Shown piece by piece: positions 63,197-64,000 of a DNA stretch of 64,000 bases. The DNA is taken from assembly GCA_050012855.1 (NCBI GenBank), contig JBEKGJ010000011.1, positions 32,980-96,979 on the forward strand, given 5' to 3'. Position numbers and translations under genes: made by a program. A model generated the notes under the pieces. That model made no database searches. It worked only from the letters and a program-made list of their open reading frames with translations, and had not been told where the DNA came from. Positions within the stretch are counted from its first letter, which is position 1, and each line of letters starts with the position of its first letter. This DNA is from JAJXZJ01 sp050012855 (GTDB taxonomy: Bacteria > Verrucomicrobiota > Verrucomicrobiia > Limisphaerales > J093).

Positions 63197-63700
63197 TCAG
63201 GTTGTTTTTGCCGCTGCCGTCTTGGGTGCCGCCGGTTTGGCCGTCTTCACCACCCGCACCACGATTTCACAGGCGCCGCCGGCCGCCTCAATGGCCTGCT
63301 TCGCCTTCGCACTGAACGCATGGGCGACCACCGTGAGCTTCCGCTCCAGCTTGCCATCGCCGAGAATCTTGACGCCATCGCCCGGCCCGTTGGCCAGGCC
63401 GGCCTGACGCAGGGTGGCTTCGTCCACCCGCGAGCCCTCGGCGAACTGATTCAACGCGGTCAGGTTCACCGCGAGGTAGCGCGTCGTGTGCCGGGCGTTG
63501 TTGAAGCCGCGCTTCGGCATGCGCCGGATCAGCGGCATCTGTCCGCCCTCGAAACCGATGCGAATGGAACTGCCCGAGCGCGCGGACTGGCCCTTGCCAC
63601 CTCGACCGCTCTGGCGGCCGTGACCGCTCGACTCGCCCCGGCCCAGCAGCTTGGTCCGACGCTTGGCGCCGGGGCGGGGTTTCAAATTGTGCAAACGCAT
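63197..63700 (-). CDS. rplO: Ribosomal protein L15
   Basis: The start MRLHNLKPRPGAKRRTKLLGRGESSGHGRQSGRGGKGQSARSGSSIRIGFEGGQMPLIRRMPKRGFNN is the L15 signature. The length is 167 aa with an Ala/Lys-rich end (KPAAPKTAAAKTT). It binds 23S rRNA late in 50S assembly. It lies 12 nt after the end of the Ala/Pro-rich frame that runs off the right edge. Confidence 0.97.
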   Translation of the reverse strand: MRLHNLKPRPGAKRRTKLLGRGESSGHGRQSGRGGKGQSARSGSSIRIGFEGGQMPLIRRMPKRGFNNARHTTRYLAVNLTALNQFAEGSRVDEATLRQAGLANGPGDGVKILGDGKLERKLTVVAHAFSAKAKQAIEAAGGACEIVVRVVKTAKPAAPKTAAAKTT

Positions 63701-63712
63701 AAGATCAACAGG

Positions 63713-64000
63713 TTATTGCGGAGCGACCACTGGCGTGGCAGCGGGAGCGGCCACCGGTGCGGCAGCGGGAGCGGCCACCGGTGCGGCAGCGGGAGCGGCC
63801 ACCGGCGCGGCAGCAGGAGCGGCCACCGGCGCGGCAGCAGGAGCGGCCACCGGCGCGGCAGCGGGAGCGGCCACCGGCGCGGCAGCGGGAGCGGCCACCG
63901 GCGCGGCAGCGGGAGCGGCCACCGGCGCGGCAGCGGGAGCGACCACCGGCGCGGCAGCGAGAGCGGCCAGCGGCACGGCAGCGGGAGCGGCCAGCGGCAC
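63713..64000 (-). CDS. Ala/Pro-rich C-terminal tail of an upstream gene, probably ribosomal protein S5 (partial)
   Basis: A minus-strand frame open to the right edge encodes only an AAPAAAPV-type repeat ending TPVVAPQ. The DNA is a 24-bp tandem repeat over 63737-64000 (about 11 units). In spc operons rpsE-(rpmD)-rplO precede secY. So this is most likely the low-complexity tail of S5, parallel to the L17 tail and S11 head nearby. The folded part lies outside the window. The apparent start at 64000 is only the window edge. Confidence 0.6.
   Translation of the reverse strand: MPLAAPAAVPLAALAAAPVVAPAAAPVAAPAAAPVAAPAAAPVAAPAAAPVAAPAAAPVAAPAAAPVAAPAAAPVAAPAAAPVAAPAATPVVAPQ
63737..64000. repeat. 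24-bp tandem repeat within the Ala/Pro tail
   Basis: The unit GGCAGCGGGAGCGGCCACCG plus GYGC repeats about 11 times to the window edge, with scattered point changes (CAGGAG, GACCAC, GAGAGCGG). It encodes an 8-residue repeat on the minus strand, so copy changes keep the frame. Confidence 0.9.

Noticed and set aside
63737..64000. CRISPR or non-coding satellite
   Set aside because: Units are contiguous 24-mers in an open frame that joins the ribosomal operon, better explained as a coding repeat.

Overview
This is a high-GC bacterial chromosome segment, densely packed on both strands. Several traits point to Verrucomicrobiota, probably a Pedosphaera/Limisphaera-like lineage. They are a long-form (611 aa) IspG, Ala/Pro-rich extensions on ribosomal proteins S11 and L17, a three-gene succinate dehydrogenase with a five-helix cytochrome b, a Tat-exported Gfo/Idh/MocA oxidoreductase, GH29 and other clan-A-like hydrolases, and many short intergenic repeats. 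The phylum assignment is inference from gene content, not from rRNA.

Layout. 1-7.8 kb: the end of a methyltransferase, a fused SpmA-SpmB membrane protein, a CbpA-type DnaJ protein, a POTRA-domain envelope protein and a TlpA-like thioredoxin. 7.9-13 kb: a Tat-exported oxidoreductase, a beta-CASP metallo-hydrolase, an LA_2272-type surface-repeat protein and a PHP-like protein. 13.1-15.7 kb (minus): tyrS and an M29 aminopeptidase. 15.7-16.8 kb: an unusual spacer with a candidate structured RNA ending in an intrinsic terminator, a 121-bp MITE-like element with a perfect 10-bp target duplication, a 122-aa secreted stand-alone TonB-plug-like protein and a 19-bp perfect palindrome element. 16.8-25.1 kb: sppA, a large glycoside-hydrolase-like protein (minus), and a membrane protein/ABC ATPase/glycosyltransferase run. 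25.4-33.4 kb: a B12-radical SAM protein, rseP-ispG, a DUF4337 protein, a lytic transglycosylase and a YebC regulator (minus). 33.5-38.2 kb: a DegP/HtrA protease with a strong terminator, a secreted TIM-barrel-like protein, a zinc-ribbon Ser/Thr kinase, a second MITE copy and a small protein. 38.2-44.4 kb (minus): sdhCAB, then prmC-murA-small membrane protein. 44.6-46.8 kb: hypD-hypE. 46.8-49.8 kb (minus): an alpha-L-fucosidase, a SET-domain protein and a flippase-like membrane protein. 50-57.2 kb: a U32 peptidase, a YbjQ protein, an alkyltransferase-like protein, a GspE/PilB ATPase, a four-helix-bundle gene flanked by inverted repeats, an HpnI-like glycosyltransferase, an ABC ATPase relic and a prepilin. 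57.2-64 kb (minus): the spc/alpha ribosomal region in the order (S5-like tail)-rplO-secY-map-infA-rpmJ-rpsM-rpsK-rpsD-rpoA-rplQ.

Functional themes are envelope biogenesis and quality control (RseP, HtrA, SppA, lytic transglycosylase, MurA, SecY), central energy metabolism (SDH) and translation. The most distinctive non-genic content is a set of dispersed short repeats. They include two copies of one inverted-repeat element with intact target duplications, one of which contains an interrupted copy of another repeat family. No tRNA, rRNA, CRISPR array, complete insertion sequence or prophage was seen.
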